From the NCBI RefSeq assembly GCF_022865125.1, contig NZ_CP094828.1, positions 124,001-188,000 on the forward strand: a DNA stretch of 64,000 bases. Direction: 5' to 3'. Numbering within the stretch: position 1 is the stretch's first letter; every line of letters starts with the position of its first letter. The stretch comes from Acuticoccus sp. I52.16.1. Its GTDB lineage: Bacteria > Pseudomonadota > Alphaproteobacteria > Rhizobiales > Amorphaceae. The notes under the pieces are model-generated. The model made no database searches, was not told the DNA's origin, and saw only the letters and a list, made by a program, of their open reading frames with translations. Both the position numbers and the translations under genes were made by a program. Shown piece by piece: positions 10,016 to 19,750 of this stretch.

Positions 10016-10905
10016 ACACCGAGCTCTTGGTCCAGCTCCTCGTCAACGGGGTGATCGTGGGGATGCTCTACGGCGTCGTCGCGATGTGCTTCGTCCTCAT
10101 CTACAAGTCGACGCAGGTGGTGAACTTCGCGCAGGGCGAGTTCGTGGTGCTGGGCGCCTGGGTGTGCCTGTCGCTCGTCATCCAGATGGGGCTGCCCTTC
10201 TGGCTCGCCTTCATCTTCAGCCTCGTCTTCATGATGCTCTTCGGCATCCTCGTGCAGGTGGTGCTGCTGCGCCCGCTGGTGGGCGAGCCGATCATCTCCA
10301 TCATCATGGCGACCATCGGCCTCTCCATCTTCATGCAGGCGCTGATGAACTGGATCTGGGGCAACAACGCGGTCCGCTTCCCGCAGGTGTTCGACCAGGG
10401 CACGGTGTCGATCGGCGGCCTCAACGTCGAGACCGCCTACCTGATGAGCCTCGTCCTGTCGCTGATCGTGATGGGACTCTTCTTCTGGTTCTTCCGCTAC
10501 TCGCGCTGGGGGCTCGCCATGCGCGCCACCGCCTACAACCAGCAGGTGGCCCAGTCGCTCGGCGTCTCGGTCGGCCAGGTGTTCGCGATGGCGTGGGCGA
10601 TCTCGGCGGTCGTCTCGGGGATCGCGGGGGTCGTCATCGGCCTCGTCTCGGCGGTCTCCAACTCGCTCGCCATCATCGGCATCAAGGTGTTCCCGGCGGT
10701 GATCGTCGGCGGGCTCGATTCCATCGTCGGCGCCATCGTCGGCGGGCTCACCATCGGCCTCCTCGAGAACATGGCCGAGTTCGCCGACGGGCAATACCTC
10801 CACTGGGGCAACATGTACCAGGTCGCGCCGTTCTACGTGCTGATCGTCATTCTGATGATCCGCCCCTACGGCCTCTTCGGCACTCCGGACATCGAGCGGG
10901 TCTGA
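10012..10905 (+). CDS. ABC transporter permease, LivH type
   Basis: A 297-residue inner-membrane permease with about eight hydrophobic segments and the family motif FAQGEFVVLGA near residue 50. It forms the channel with the LivM-type partner encoded immediately downstream. The start ATG at 10012 overlaps the stop of the ligase gene (ATGA). The usual LivH C-terminal feature MIRPYGLFG is present. Confidence 0.92.
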   Translation: MNTELLVQLLVNGVIVGMLYGVVAMCFVLIYKSTQVVNFAQGEFVVLGAWVCLSLVIQMGLPFWLAFIFSLVFMMLFGILVQVVLLRPLVGEPIISIIMATIGLSIFMQALMNWIWGNNAVRFPQVFDQGTVSIGGLNVETAYLMSLVLSLIVMGLFFWFFRYSRWGLAMRATAYNQQVAQSLGVSVGQVFAMAWAISAVVSGIAGVVIGLVSAVSNSLAIIGIKVFPAVIVGGLDSIVGAIVGGLTIGLLENMAEFADGQYLHWGNMYQVAPFYVLIVILMIRPYGLFGTPDIERV

Positions 10906-10906
10906 G

Positions 10907-11968
10907 ATGGCGCACGTCCCCAATCCCCGGCCGGCCGGCGACTTCCGCACCTCCTACGCGGCCGACACGTCGCTCTTCCGCACGCATCTCGAAAGCCGGC
11001 TGACGCTGCTTCTCGTCCTCGGCGCGCTCACCGTGCCGCTGTGGGGGTCGAACTACCTGCTCAGCCAGATGATCCTCATCGGCATCTACGGGATCGCCGC
11101 GCTGGGGCTCAACGTCCTCACCGGCATGACGGGGCAGATCTCGCTCGGTCACGGGGCCTTCTTCGGCTTCGGCGCCTTCGCCTCGGCCTACTTCGCGTCC
11201 AAGGGGATCCCGGTCCTCCTCGCGATGCCGCTGGCCGGGCTTTTGACGACCGCGGTGGGGATGATCTTCGGGATCCCCGCGGCGCGCCTCAAGGGCCTCT
11301 ACCTCGCGATCGCCACCCTCGCCTCGCAGTTCATCCTGCAGGACTTCTTCGCCCGCGCGGCGTGGTTCACCGGCGGCCCCTACGGCGCACTCGCCGAGAC
11401 GGCCTCGCTGTTCGGCTTCATGATCAACAACGACGCGCGCTACTTCTACCTCGTGCTCTTCTGGGTGGTGGTGTCGTTCCTGGCGGTCTCCAACCTCACC
11501 CGCACGCGCGACGGGCGGGCGCTGGTGGCGGTGCGCGACCACTACCTCTCGGCCGAGATGATGGGAATCAACCTCACCCGCTACCGCATCATGTCGTTCG
11601 GCATCTCGTCCTTCTTCGCCGGCATCGCTGGGGCGCTCTACGGGCACTATCTCGGCTTCGTGTCCGGCGAGGGGTTCACCATCTTGTTGTCGATCGAGTT
11701 CCTGGCGATGATCATCATCGGCGGGCTCGGCTCGGTCGCCGGGTCTCTGCTGGGCGCGATCTTCATCCTGCTGCTGCCGCAGGCGATGGAAGTGTTCGCC
11801 AACGGCATGGCCGACGTCTTCCCCGCGATCGCGCAAGGGACGGCCTACATCAAGCAGATGTCGGTCGGCGCGGCGATCATCCTCTTCCTCGTGCTGGAGC
11901 CGGAAGGGCTCATCCACCGCTGGCGGCTGATGCGCGCCTCGTGGAAGCTCTTCCCCTTCTCGCACTGA
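10907..11968 (+). CDS. ABC transporter permease, LivM type
   Basis: A 353-residue inner-membrane permease. A hydrophilic N-terminus of about 30 residues precedes the membrane domain. The motif TGQISLGHGAFFGFGAF is diagnostic for LivM proteins, and the C-terminus carries the conserved EPEGL. It starts one base after the LivH-type stop. It pairs with that permease as the heterodimeric channel. Confidence 0.92.
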   Translation: MAHVPNPRPAGDFRTSYAADTSLFRTHLESRLTLLLVLGALTVPLWGSNYLLSQMILIGIYGIAALGLNVLTGMTGQISLGHGAFFGFGAFASAYFASKGIPVLLAMPLAGLLTTAVGMIFGIPAARLKGLYLAIATLASQFILQDFFARAAWFTGGPYGALAETASLFGFMINNDARYFYLVLFWVVVSFLAVSNLTRTRDGRALVAVRDHYLSAEMMGINLTRYRIMSFGISSFFAGIAGALYGHYLGFVSGEGFTILLSIEFLAMIIIGGLGSVAGSLLGAIFILLLPQAMEVFANGMADVFPAIAQGTAYIKQMSVGAAIILFLVLEPEGLIHRWRLMRASWKLFPFSH

Positions 11969-12038
11969 CCCCCAAAAGCCGGGCGGCGCGCGGCCACCGT
12001 CCGGTTCCAAGCAACAAGCCGCAGGTTTGGGAGAACGC

Positions 12039-13268
12039 ATGAAAGCCATTCAGACGGCGCTCGCCGCCGCCCTCCTCGCCACTTCCGCAGGTGCGGCGGC
12101 GGCGCAGGACTCGGTGCTCGTCGGCCATTTGGCCGACTACACCGGCGCCACCTCGTTCGTGGGCAAGCAGTTCGGCCCCGGCGTGTCGGACGCCTTCAAG
12201 CAGATCAACGCCGACGGCGGCATCGACGGCACGATGGTCGAGCTCGACACGGTCGACTACGGCTACAAGGTCCCCGAGGCCATCGCCCTCTACAAGCGCT
12301 GGGTAGGCAACGGCATGGTCGCCCTCCAGGGCTGGGGCACGGCCGATACCGAGGCGCTGATCTCGTTCGTGACGCGCGACGAGATCCCCAACATGTCGGG
12401 CTCCTACTCGGCCCACCTGACCGACCCCAAGGGCGCCAACCCCAACACCAAGCTGCCGGCGCCCTACAACTTCTTCTACGGCCCCTCTTACTCGGACGCC
12501 TGCCGCGCGCTGGTCGACTGGGCGATGAAGGACGCCGAGGCGAAGGGCGTCGAGACGCCGACCTTCATTCATACCGGCGACAACCACCCCTACCCCAACG
12601 CCCCCAAGGAAGCCTGCGCCGCGCACGCCGAGGAGGTGGGCTTCACGGTGGCGCCGCCGGTCGTGGTGCCGCTGGCGCCGGGTGACTTCAAGGCGCAGTG
12701 CCTCACCATCAAGAACTCGGGCGCCCAGTACGTCTACATGGGCAACCTCGGCGGCTCGGTCGTCTCGCTGATCAAGAGCTGCAACACCGTCGGCGTCGAG
12801 GCGACGTACATGGGCAACCCCTGGGCGGGCGACTACCACACGGTGGAAGCGGCCGAGGCGCAGAACCTGATCTTCCCGTCCTCCACCCCCTTCTACGGCG
12901 CGGACGTGCCGGGCATGGCGCTGGTGACGAAGATCCTCGAGAACGGCGACGGTCAGGTCGGCGAGCGGCCGACGCACCACTACGTCCGCGCCGTGTGCGC
13001 CGCCTACTACATGAAGGAGGCGATGGCCTGGGCGAAGGAGAACGGCGGCATCACCGGCCAGAACATCCGTGACGGCTTCTACCAGAAGACCGACTGGGTG
13101 CCGGAGGGCCTGGAGGGCGTGTGCGGCCCGGTCACCTGGACCGCCGACGACCACCGCGGGCTGATGAACGTCACGATCAACTCCGGCTCCTTCGTGGACG
13201 GCAAGGCGGTGATCGAGACGATCGACCACATCGAGCTGCCGCGCCGCGACGACTGGCTCGGCCAGTAA
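12039..13268 (+). CDS. ABC transporter substrate-binding protein (type I periplasmic fold)
   Basis: A 409-residue periplasmic binding protein of the LivJ-like Peripla_BP_6 family. It has a Sec signal peptide of about 23 residues (basic MKA, hydrophobic Ala/Leu core, AAAAQ cleavage region). The ATG at 12039 follows GGGAGA at good spacing; an upstream in-frame TTG at 12027 would spoil the signal peptide. The mature protein begins DSVLVGHLADYTGAT, as in this family. The cargo cannot be read from the sequence. Flanking CoA ligases suggest a carboxylic acid rather than an amino acid. A strong hairpin follows the gene. Confidence 0.92.
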   Translation: MKAIQTALAAALLATSAGAAAAQDSVLVGHLADYTGATSFVGKQFGPGVSDAFKQINADGGIDGTMVELDTVDYGYKVPEAIALYKRWVGNGMVALQGWGTADTEALISFVTRDEIPNMSGSYSAHLTDPKGANPNTKLPAPYNFFYGPSYSDACRALVDWAMKDAEAKGVETPTFIHTGDNHPYPNAPKEACAAHAEEVGFTVAPPVVVPLAPGDFKAQCLTIKNSGAQYVYMGNLGGSVVSLIKSCNTVGVEATYMGNPWAGDYHTVEAAEAQNLIFPSSTPFYGADVPGMALVTKILENGDGQVGERPTHHYVRAVCAAYYMKEAMAWAKENGGITGQNIRDGFYQKTDWVPEGLEGVCGPVTWTADDHRGLMNVTINSGSFVDGKAVIETIDHIELPRRDDWLGQ

Positions 13269-13275
13269 GGCCGCC

Positions 13276-13302
13276 ACCCCGCGGCCACCGAGGCCGCGGG
13301 GT
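13276..13302 (+). repeat. Intra-operon hairpin after the binding-protein gene
   Basis: A perfect 11-bp stem (13276-13286 with 13292-13302) and 5-base loop, very G+C-rich and without a following T-tract. Hairpins at this place in binding-protein operons commonly protect the upstream mRNA 3' end and raise binding-protein yield. That role is inferred here. Confidence 0.6.
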
Positions 13303-13325
13303 CCCTCCCCGCTCCGGAGATGACG

Positions 13326-14150
<825 letters not shown>

Positions 14151-14161
14151 GGAGACCGCTG

Positions 14162-15397
14162 ATGGCCGACTTCTTCGACACCCGCGAGACGCGTGACCCC
14201 GCGGCCCGCGAAGGCGCCCTGATGGACGCGCTGCGCGCTCAGGTGCGCCACGCCAAGACCCACTCGCCGCACTATCGCGCCACCCTCGCCGACGTCGACC
14301 CCGACGCGCTGGTCGATCGCGCCGCGCTCGCCCGGCTCCCCGTCCTCTACAAGTCCGACCTCGTCGACCTGCAGGCGAAATTCCCGCCGCTGGGTGGGAT
14401 CGCGACGCGCCCGGCCGCCGCCTTCAAGCGCCTCTATCTGTCGCCGGGGCCGATCGCCGAGCCCGAGGCCGAGCAGCCCCACTGGCGCATGGAGCGCGCG
14501 CTCTGGGCCGCCGGTCTGCGCGACAGCGACGTGGTGATGAACACCTTCGCCTATCACCTCACCCCGGCCGGCTTCATGTTCGACCATGCGCTCGCCGCCC
14601 TCGGGGCGACGGTGTTTCCCTCCGGCGTCGGCAACACGGCGGCGCAGGCCGAGGCGATCGGCCGGCTCGGCGTCACGGGCTATATCGGCACGCCGGATTT
14701 CCTGAAGACCATCCTCGAGAAGGCCGACGAGAGCGGCCTGGCGACCGGCACCCTCACCAAGGCGCTGGTGACGGGCGGGCCGCTGTTCCCCTCGCTGCGC
14801 GAGTTCTACGCCGCGCGCGGCATCGCGGTCCGCCAGTGCTACGGCACGGCCGAGCTGGGCCTCATCGGCTACGAGACCGAGCCCGGCGCCGGGCTCGTGC
14901 TGGACGAGGACGCGCTGGTGGAGATCGTCACCCCCGGCAGCGGCGACCCGGTCGCCCCCGGCGAGGTCGGCGAGGTCGTGGTCACCACCTTCAACGCCGC
15001 CTACCCCCTCGTCCGCTTCGCCACCGGCGACCTTTCCGCCGAAGTCGAGGGTCCGAGCCCGTGCGGGCGCACGGCGCGGCGGCTGAAGGGCTGGATGGGC
15101 CGCGCCGACCAGACCACCAAGGTCCGCGGCATGTTCGTGCACCCGCGCCAGGTGATGGCGATCGTCCGCCGCTTCGACGCGGTCCACCGCGCCCGGCTGG
15201 TGGTCGACGAGGTCGACGGCGCCGACACGCTGCTCCTGAAGGCCGAGGTGGACGCCGGCGACGAGAGCCTCGCCGCCGCGCTCGCCGAGGCGATCCGGGC
15301 CGAGTGCCGGGTGCGGGGCGACGTGGCCTTCGTGGCGCGCGCCAGCCTGCCGAACGACGGCAAGGTCATCGACGACGTGCGCAAGCTCGAGGTGTAG
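14162..15397 (+). CDS. Phenylacetate--CoA ligase family protein with degenerate P-loop
   Basis: A 411-residue PaaK-like adenylate-forming protein. It carries the acyl-adenylate motif CYGTAELGLIGYE, the hinge-region RFATGDLS, and a C-terminal lid with KVRGMFVHPRQV and a final DGKVI. Where PaaK has the ATP-binding SSGTTGKPT-type loop, this protein has LYLSPGPIAE (residues 92-101), so nucleotide handling may differ. AGGAG lies seven bases before the ATG, and the gene starts 11 bases after the LivF-type stop. As the last gene of the operon it could activate an imported aromatic or dicarboxylic acid. The substrate is unknown. Confidence 0.85.
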   Translation: MADFFDTRETRDPAAREGALMDALRAQVRHAKTHSPHYRATLADVDPDALVDRAALARLPVLYKSDLVDLQAKFPPLGGIATRPAAAFKRLYLSPGPIAEPEAEQPHWRMERALWAAGLRDSDVVMNTFAYHLTPAGFMFDHALAALGATVFPSGVGNTAAQAEAIGRLGVTGYIGTPDFLKTILEKADESGLATGTLTKALVTGGPLFPSLREFYAARGIAVRQCYGTAELGLIGYETEPGAGLVLDEDALVEIVTPGSGDPVAPGEVGEVVVTTFNAAYPLVRFATGDLSAEVEGPSPCGRTARRLKGWMGRADQTTKVRGMFVHPRQVMAIVRRFDAVHRARLVVDEVDGADTLLLKAEVDAGDESLAAALAEAIRAECRVRGDVAFVARASLPNDGKVIDDVRKLEV

Positions 15398-15494
15398 TCG
15401 CGTGGACGACGGCGCGGCACGCCGCCGCGCCTCGCCCGACCATGCCCGCTCTCGCTACCAGATGGGCAACTCCAGCCGCACCGTCGTCCAACGC

Positions 15495-15525
15495 GGCCGG
15501 TCGGAGCGGAAGCGGCCGGCCTTTT
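15495..15525 (+). terminator. Candidate terminator of the ABC/ligase operon
   Basis: A nine-pair stem (15495-15503 with 15513-15521, one G-U pair), nine-base loop, then TTTT. It lies about 100 bp after the PaaK-like stop and before the Kai island. The rest of the gap 15398-15747 shows no convincing gene. Confidence 0.45.
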
Positions 15526-15747
15526 CGGCGGACCACTTCCCGCGGGCGGCGCGAGAATCGGGGAAAATTTGCCTCTCCGTCGAGGCCAACCTCGGAATCT
15601 CCCCTTGACCGGGGCACGCAACCATAGGATGTTCTTCATCTGGTCGCCGGCCCCGTGTCGATGCTATACGGGGTGAATATCTCTGGGGAGTGCGTCCTCT
15701 CGCAAGGAGTCACGCAGCCTACCGGTCGGTGCAGAGCGGAGCAGGCG

Positions 15748-18492
15748 ATGATGATCGAGTCCGCGACGAGGTCGGAAAAGAAGACCTTCGAGTGGATTCG
15801 CACGAGCCGTCCCGGTCATGGTGGATCCAGTCCCGGCCCCCCTGCATCGGGGTCATCTGAAACGTGGTTGCTGGCGGTCTTCAAATCTATGCCGATCACC
15901 AGACAGCTCATCATCACGATGGTCACCCTCGTGCTCCTCACCTCGGCGGGGGTGGGCGTGGCGGTCTACTTCGCGGTCGAGCGTGCGTTGCTGCCGCAAG
16001 GCGTCGTGCGGGTCGAGGCCTCGGCCAGCCAGCTCGCCACGCAGATCAAGGTGCAGGCCAACAACGACCGCCTCAACCTCGACGCGCGCGCCCATTCCGG
16101 AGCCATCGCCTCGTTCATCAATTCGGCGATGAACCAGGATAGCGCCAACCGCATCGACCTCGAGATCGACGTGTGGCGCCAGATCGTCGAGAACCTGTTC
16201 GTCGCCGAGCTGGCGGCCAAGCCCAGCTACCTGCAGATGCGCCTGATCAACGCGGCGGGCGACGAGGTGATCCGCGTCGACCGCACCGCCAGCGGCGAGC
16301 CTCCCCGCGTCGTCCCCCCTGACGAGATGCAGGAAAAAAACGCGCGCCCCTACGTCGACGAGACGTTGGCGCTGGCGACGGGCGAGACCTACATTTCCCC
16401 GATCGATCTCAATCGCGAGTTCGGCGAGATCGTCCAGCCGCCGACGCCGGTCCTGCGCATCGCCACGCCGATGGACGCCGCGAACGGCGAGCGGTACGGC
16501 CTGCTGATCATCAACATCGACCTGCGCGACACGTTCGACAATCTGCGCGCCGGCCTCGGCTCGCTGGGCGAACTCTTCGTCGTCAACGCCAGCGGCGACT
16601 TCCTGCTCCATCCCGACCAGACCAAGGAGTTCGCCTTCGAGCGTGGTCCTCCGGTCCGGTTCGGCGATGACCGCCCGGATCTCGCCGCCGCCGTCGGCGC
16701 CTCGTCCAGCGGGAGCACCGTGGTTCACGAGGACGGCCGGTCGATCGCGCTCGCCTGGGCCGACGTCCCGCTCGACGCCGCCGGCGCCGACCTGACCGTC
16801 GTCGTCGCGCTGCCGGCGCGGGCCGCCCGCGCGGCCCCGGCGATCCGCAACTCGGCGATGATCGTCGGGACCATCGCCGCCCTTCTCGCCACGATCGCGG
16901 TGGTGGTGGCCGGCCGGGCGATCGTGCGCCCCATCATCGCCATGACCGACGGACTGGCCGATGCCAGCGCCGGACGGCCGGTCATGCTGCCGATCGGCCG
17001 CGGCGGCGAGATCGGCCTGCTGGCGCGCGCGCTCGCCGAATATATCGAGCGCGAACGGTTCGACAGCGCGATCATCGGCGGCTCCAACGACGCGATCCTG
17101 ACCACCGACCCCTCCGGCCACATCACCCGCTGGAACCCCGCCGCGGCGGCCCTGTTCGGCGTCGCGGTCGAGGACGCGATCGGGCGCGACGTCGACAATG
17201 TCGTCTTGCCCGGCGGCACCGCCTCGCTGCACCAGACCATCGACGACCAGCTCGACGGCAAAGAGAGCCGCCACCTCGACATCACCCGCACCCGGCGAGA
17301 CGGGTCGAAGGTCGACATTTCGCTGCGCACCTCGCCGGTGCTGGCCCCGGACGGGTCGATGATGGGCATCTCGATCATCGCGCGCGACATGACCGCCGAG
17401 CGATACGCGCAGGAGACCTTCCGTCTCTCGGTCGAGCATTCCCCCGCCGGCAAGGTGCTCACCGACGCGGAAGGCAAGATCATCCTCGTCAACGCCCAGA
17501 TCGAGAGTGCCTTCGGCTACTCGCGCGACGAACTGATCGGCCAATCGGTGGAGACCCTGGTGCCCTCGGCGATCAAACGGCGGCACGAGACGTTCGTGCG
17601 CGACTTCCTGGCCGACCCGCAGCGCCGGGCGATGGGCGAGGATCGCGAGATCTTCGGCCAGCGCAAGGACGGCGGCGTCTTCCCCATCGAGGTGGGCCTG
17701 ACGCCGGTCCCCTCGCGCAACGGAACGCTGGTGCTGGCGGCGGTGGTGGACGTGTCGGCCGAGCGCGCCGCCAAGCGTGACCTGATCGCGCGCACCGAGG
17801 AGCTGGAGCGCTCCAACAAGGATCTGATGCAGTTCGCCTACGTCGCCTCGCACGACCTGCAGGAGCCGCTGCGGATGGTGGCAAGCTTCACCCAGCTCCT
17901 GTCCGACCGTTACAAGGGCCAGCTCGACGAGCGGGCCGACAAGTACATCCACTTCGCCGTCGACGGCGCGCGGCGCATGCAGGGGCTCATCAACGACCTC
18001 CTGGAATATTCGCGCGTCGGGTCGACCATGCAGCCGCTGGAGCCGACCGACGTCGGTGCCGTCTGGGCCCAGGTCCAGCGCATGTTGCAGTCGATGATCC
18101 GCACCAACGAGGCGACGATCGAGGGCGAAGCGCTTCCCTCCGTGATGGCCGATCCCGAGCAGCTCTCGCGCCTGCTCCAGAACCTCCTCAGCAACGCGAT
18201 CAAGTTCCGCAGCGAGGAGCCGCCCCGCGTGGTGCTGCGGGCCGAGCGCCAAGGCGCGTTCTGGTGCCTGAGCCTCAGCGACAACGGCATCGGCTTCGAC
18301 GCGCGCGACGCGGAACGGATCTTCGAGATGTTCCAGCGCCTCAACGAGCGCGGCCGCTACGACGGCACGGGGCTGGGTCTTGCCATCGCCAAGCGCATCG
18401 TCGATCAGCATGGGGGGCAGATCTGGGCCGAGAGCGCGCCCGGCCATGGCACCACGTTCTACTTCACGCTACGCGCCGCGACGACCGGATGA
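15748..18492 (+). CDS. Membrane sensor histidine kinase (extracytoplasmic sensor-HAMP-PAS-PAS-HisKA-HATPase)
   Basis: A 914-residue kinase heading the Kai island. Membrane segments lie at about residues 51-75 and 368-389 and enclose a roughly 290-residue extracytoplasmic sensor, probably Cache-like. A HAMP linker follows (389-437), then two PAS domains (about 440-548 and 557-674). The HisKA domain has the phospho-acceptor in YVASHDLQEPLR (H702), the version found in phytochrome-type kinases. The HATPase has its N-box in NLLSNAIKF and G-boxes in SDNGIGF and GTGLGLAI. The frame is open from a GTG at 15655, but the ATG at 15748 has GGAG six bases upstream. Its stop overlaps the response regulator start (ATGA), so the two are a likely cognate pair. 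Confidence 0.9.
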   Translation: MMIESATRSEKKTFEWIRTSRPGHGGSSPGPPASGSSETWLLAVFKSMPITRQLIITMVTLVLLTSAGVGVAVYFAVERALLPQGVVRVEASASQLATQIKVQANNDRLNLDARAHSGAIASFINSAMNQDSANRIDLEIDVWRQIVENLFVAELAAKPSYLQMRLINAAGDEVIRVDRTASGEPPRVVPPDEMQEKNARPYVDETLALATGETYISPIDLNREFGEIVQPPTPVLRIATPMDAANGERYGLLIINIDLRDTFDNLRAGLGSLGELFVVNASGDFLLHPDQTKEFAFERGPPVRFGDDRPDLAAAVGASSSGSTVVHEDGRSIALAWADVPLDAAGADLTVVVALPARAARAAPAIRNSAMIVGTIAALLATIAVVVAGRAIVRPIIAMTDGLADASAGRPVMLPIGRGGEIGLLARALAEYIERERFDSAIIGGSNDAILTTDPSGHITRWNPAAAALFGVAVEDAIGRDVDNVVLPGGTASLHQTIDDQLDGKESRHLDITRTRRDGSKVDISLRTSPVLAPDGSMMGISIIARDMTAERYAQETFRLSVEHSPAGKVLTDAEGKIILVNAQIESAFGYSRDELIGQSVETLVPSAIKRRHETFVRDFLADPQRRAMGEDREIFGQRKDGGVFPIEVGLTPVPSRNGTLVLAAVVDVSAERAAKRDLIARTEELERSNKDLMQFAYVASHDLQEPLRMVASFTQLLSDRYKGQLDERADKYIHFAVDGARRMQGLINDLLEYSRVGSTMQPLEPTDVGAVWAQVQRMLQSMIRTNEATIEGEALPSVMADPEQLSRLLQNLLSNAIKFRSEEPPRVVLRAERQGAFWCLSLSDNGIGFDARDAERIFEMFQRLNERGRYDGTGLGLAIAKRIVDQHGGQIWAESAPGHGTTFYFTLRAATTG

Positions 18493-18941
18493 ACATGACG
18501 GAACCGATCAAGATCCTGCTTCTAGAGGACAATCCCGCCGACGTCGAGCTGACGCGCGAGGCGTTCCTGAACCGAAAGCTCCGACTGACGCTCGACGTCG
18601 TGCATGACGGCAACGAGGCGCTGGACTACTTGCATCGGCGCGGCGTCTATGTCGGCCGGACGCTGCCGGACCTCGTCATCCTCGACCTCAATGTTCCACG
18701 GGTATCGGGCAAATCCGTCATTGCAGAAATCAAATCAACCGAGCTGCTGAAACGTCTTCCCATCGTTGTTCTCACATCATCGTCAGCGGAAACCGACGTG
18801 ATCGAGAGTTACGACTTGGGCGCGAATTGCTATGTCAACAAGCCCTTGGACTTCTCGTCGTTTGAAGATATCGTGGTGGCGCTGGAATCTTTCTGGTTCA
18901 CAGTAGTAAGGCTACCCACGATCGAGGAGGCGACGGAGTAG
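18489..18941 (+). CDS. Single-domain response regulator, Rcp1-like
   Basis: A 150-residue stand-alone receiver domain with all catalytic residues: acidic pair E13/D14, phospho-acceptor D66 in VILDLNVPRVSG, T96 and K118. The long beta4-alpha4 region and the YVNKPLDFSSFEDIV ending resemble Rcp1, the partner of phytochrome-type kinases. It overlaps the kinase gene by four bases upstream and shares one base with the pseudo-receiver gene downstream. It has no output domain, so it must act by protein contact, plausibly on the Kai proteins or the downstream kinase. Confidence 0.9.
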   Translation: MNMTEPIKILLLEDNPADVELTREAFLNRKLRLTLDVVHDGNEALDYLHRRGVYVGRTLPDLVILDLNVPRVSGKSVIAEIKSTELLKRLPIVVLTSSSAETDVIESYDLGANCYVNKPLDFSSFEDIVVALESFWFTVVRLPTIEEATE

Positions 18942-19750
18942 TGTCGGGCGAAGCCGCTCTCCGAATCCTGCATGTCGAGCAGAACCCGGCGGATGTCGCG
19001 TTGGTCCGGGAATACCTGTCGATCGAAGAACCCGAGCAGTACGTCGTCGTCCAGGTGACCAGCGTAGAAGACGGTCTCGATCTGATCGGCGACGAGGCGT
19101 TCGACGCGCTGCTGCTTCACGTTCGCCTCGCGACGGACGGGGTCCAGTCCATCCGCCGCGCGGCTCAAAGGGTGCCGGTGATCGTCATCACCGGCTACGA
19201 GGACGAGACCCTCGCGCTGGAGGCGATCGCTGCCGGCGCGCAGGACTATCTCTTCAAGAACGACCTCAGCCAGCGGAGCCTGCGCCGTTCGATCGGCTTC
19301 GCCATCAGCCGCAAGCGTGAGGCGGAGATCCGTGCGCTCAACGAAACCCTCTCTCGCCTCAAGCTCTTGGCGTCGGAGGGGTCGGCCACATCGGTCACCG
19401 CCCGCGCTCTCGGCGTCGGCCCGCTCAAGACCAGCGCGCCGGAAGTGTTCGACGAATGCGTTGGCAACTACGCACGGTTGATGAAGCGGTATATTATGGC
19501 GCCCGTACGGGACCAGGACGAGCCACGCGACGCGATGGAGCGGCTGGTCACGCGATTGGGCGATCTGGGGGCGGGGCCGAAAGACATGATCGATCTGCAC
19601 GCGGCCGCTCTCGAAGAGGCCGCCTTGACACAAAAGCAAAGAGAGGCCGGCATGATGATAGTAGAAGGCCGATTGTTCGCGCTCGAGATCATGGGTTTGC
19701 TCGTCAATTACTACCGCATCGGTCACCGACGCTTAACGTGGGGGGTGTAG
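18941..19750 (+). CDS. Pseudo-receiver protein with KaiA/RsbU-like C-terminal domain
   Basis: A 269-residue protein. Residues 1-120 fold like a receiver, but the phospho-acceptor Asp is His60 (ALLLHVRLATDG) and the second acidic residue is Gln14 (HVEQNPAD), so it should not be phosphorylated in the usual way. A charged helical linker follows (about 120-145). Residues 168-262 form an all-helical domain with the spacing of the KaiA C-terminal/RsbU N-terminal fold: a Tyr-rich first helix (NYARLMKRYI), then DMIDLH, then a last helix ending LLVNYYRIG. KaiA also has an N-terminal pseudo-receiver. The GTG start shares a base with the preceding stop (TAGTG), and its own stop overlaps kaiB in the same manner. 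The KaiA-like assignment is by eye. RsbU-type anti-sigma partner binding is the main alternative. Confidence 0.75.
   Translation: MSGEAALRILHVEQNPADVALVREYLSIEEPEQYVVVQVTSVEDGLDLIGDEAFDALLLHVRLATDGVQSIRRAAQRVPVIVITGYEDETLALEAIAAGAQDYLFKNDLSQRSLRRSIGFAISRKREAEIRALNETLSRLKLLASEGSATSVTARALGVGPLKTSAPEVFDECVGNYARLMKRYIMAPVRDQDEPRDAMERLVTRLGDLGAGPKDMIDLHAAALEEAALTQKQREAGMMIVEGRLFALEIMGLLVNYYRIGHRRLTWGV

Noticed and set aside
15402-15608. Short open frames in the gap before the Kai island
   Set aside because: Arg/Ser-rich sequence without a ribosome binding site; the segment contains a terminator-like hairpin instead.
15655-15747. Upstream GTG start for the membrane kinase
   Set aside because: No good ribosome binding site and no homology-like sequence in the extra 31 residues, while the ATG at 15748 has GGAG at ideal spacing.
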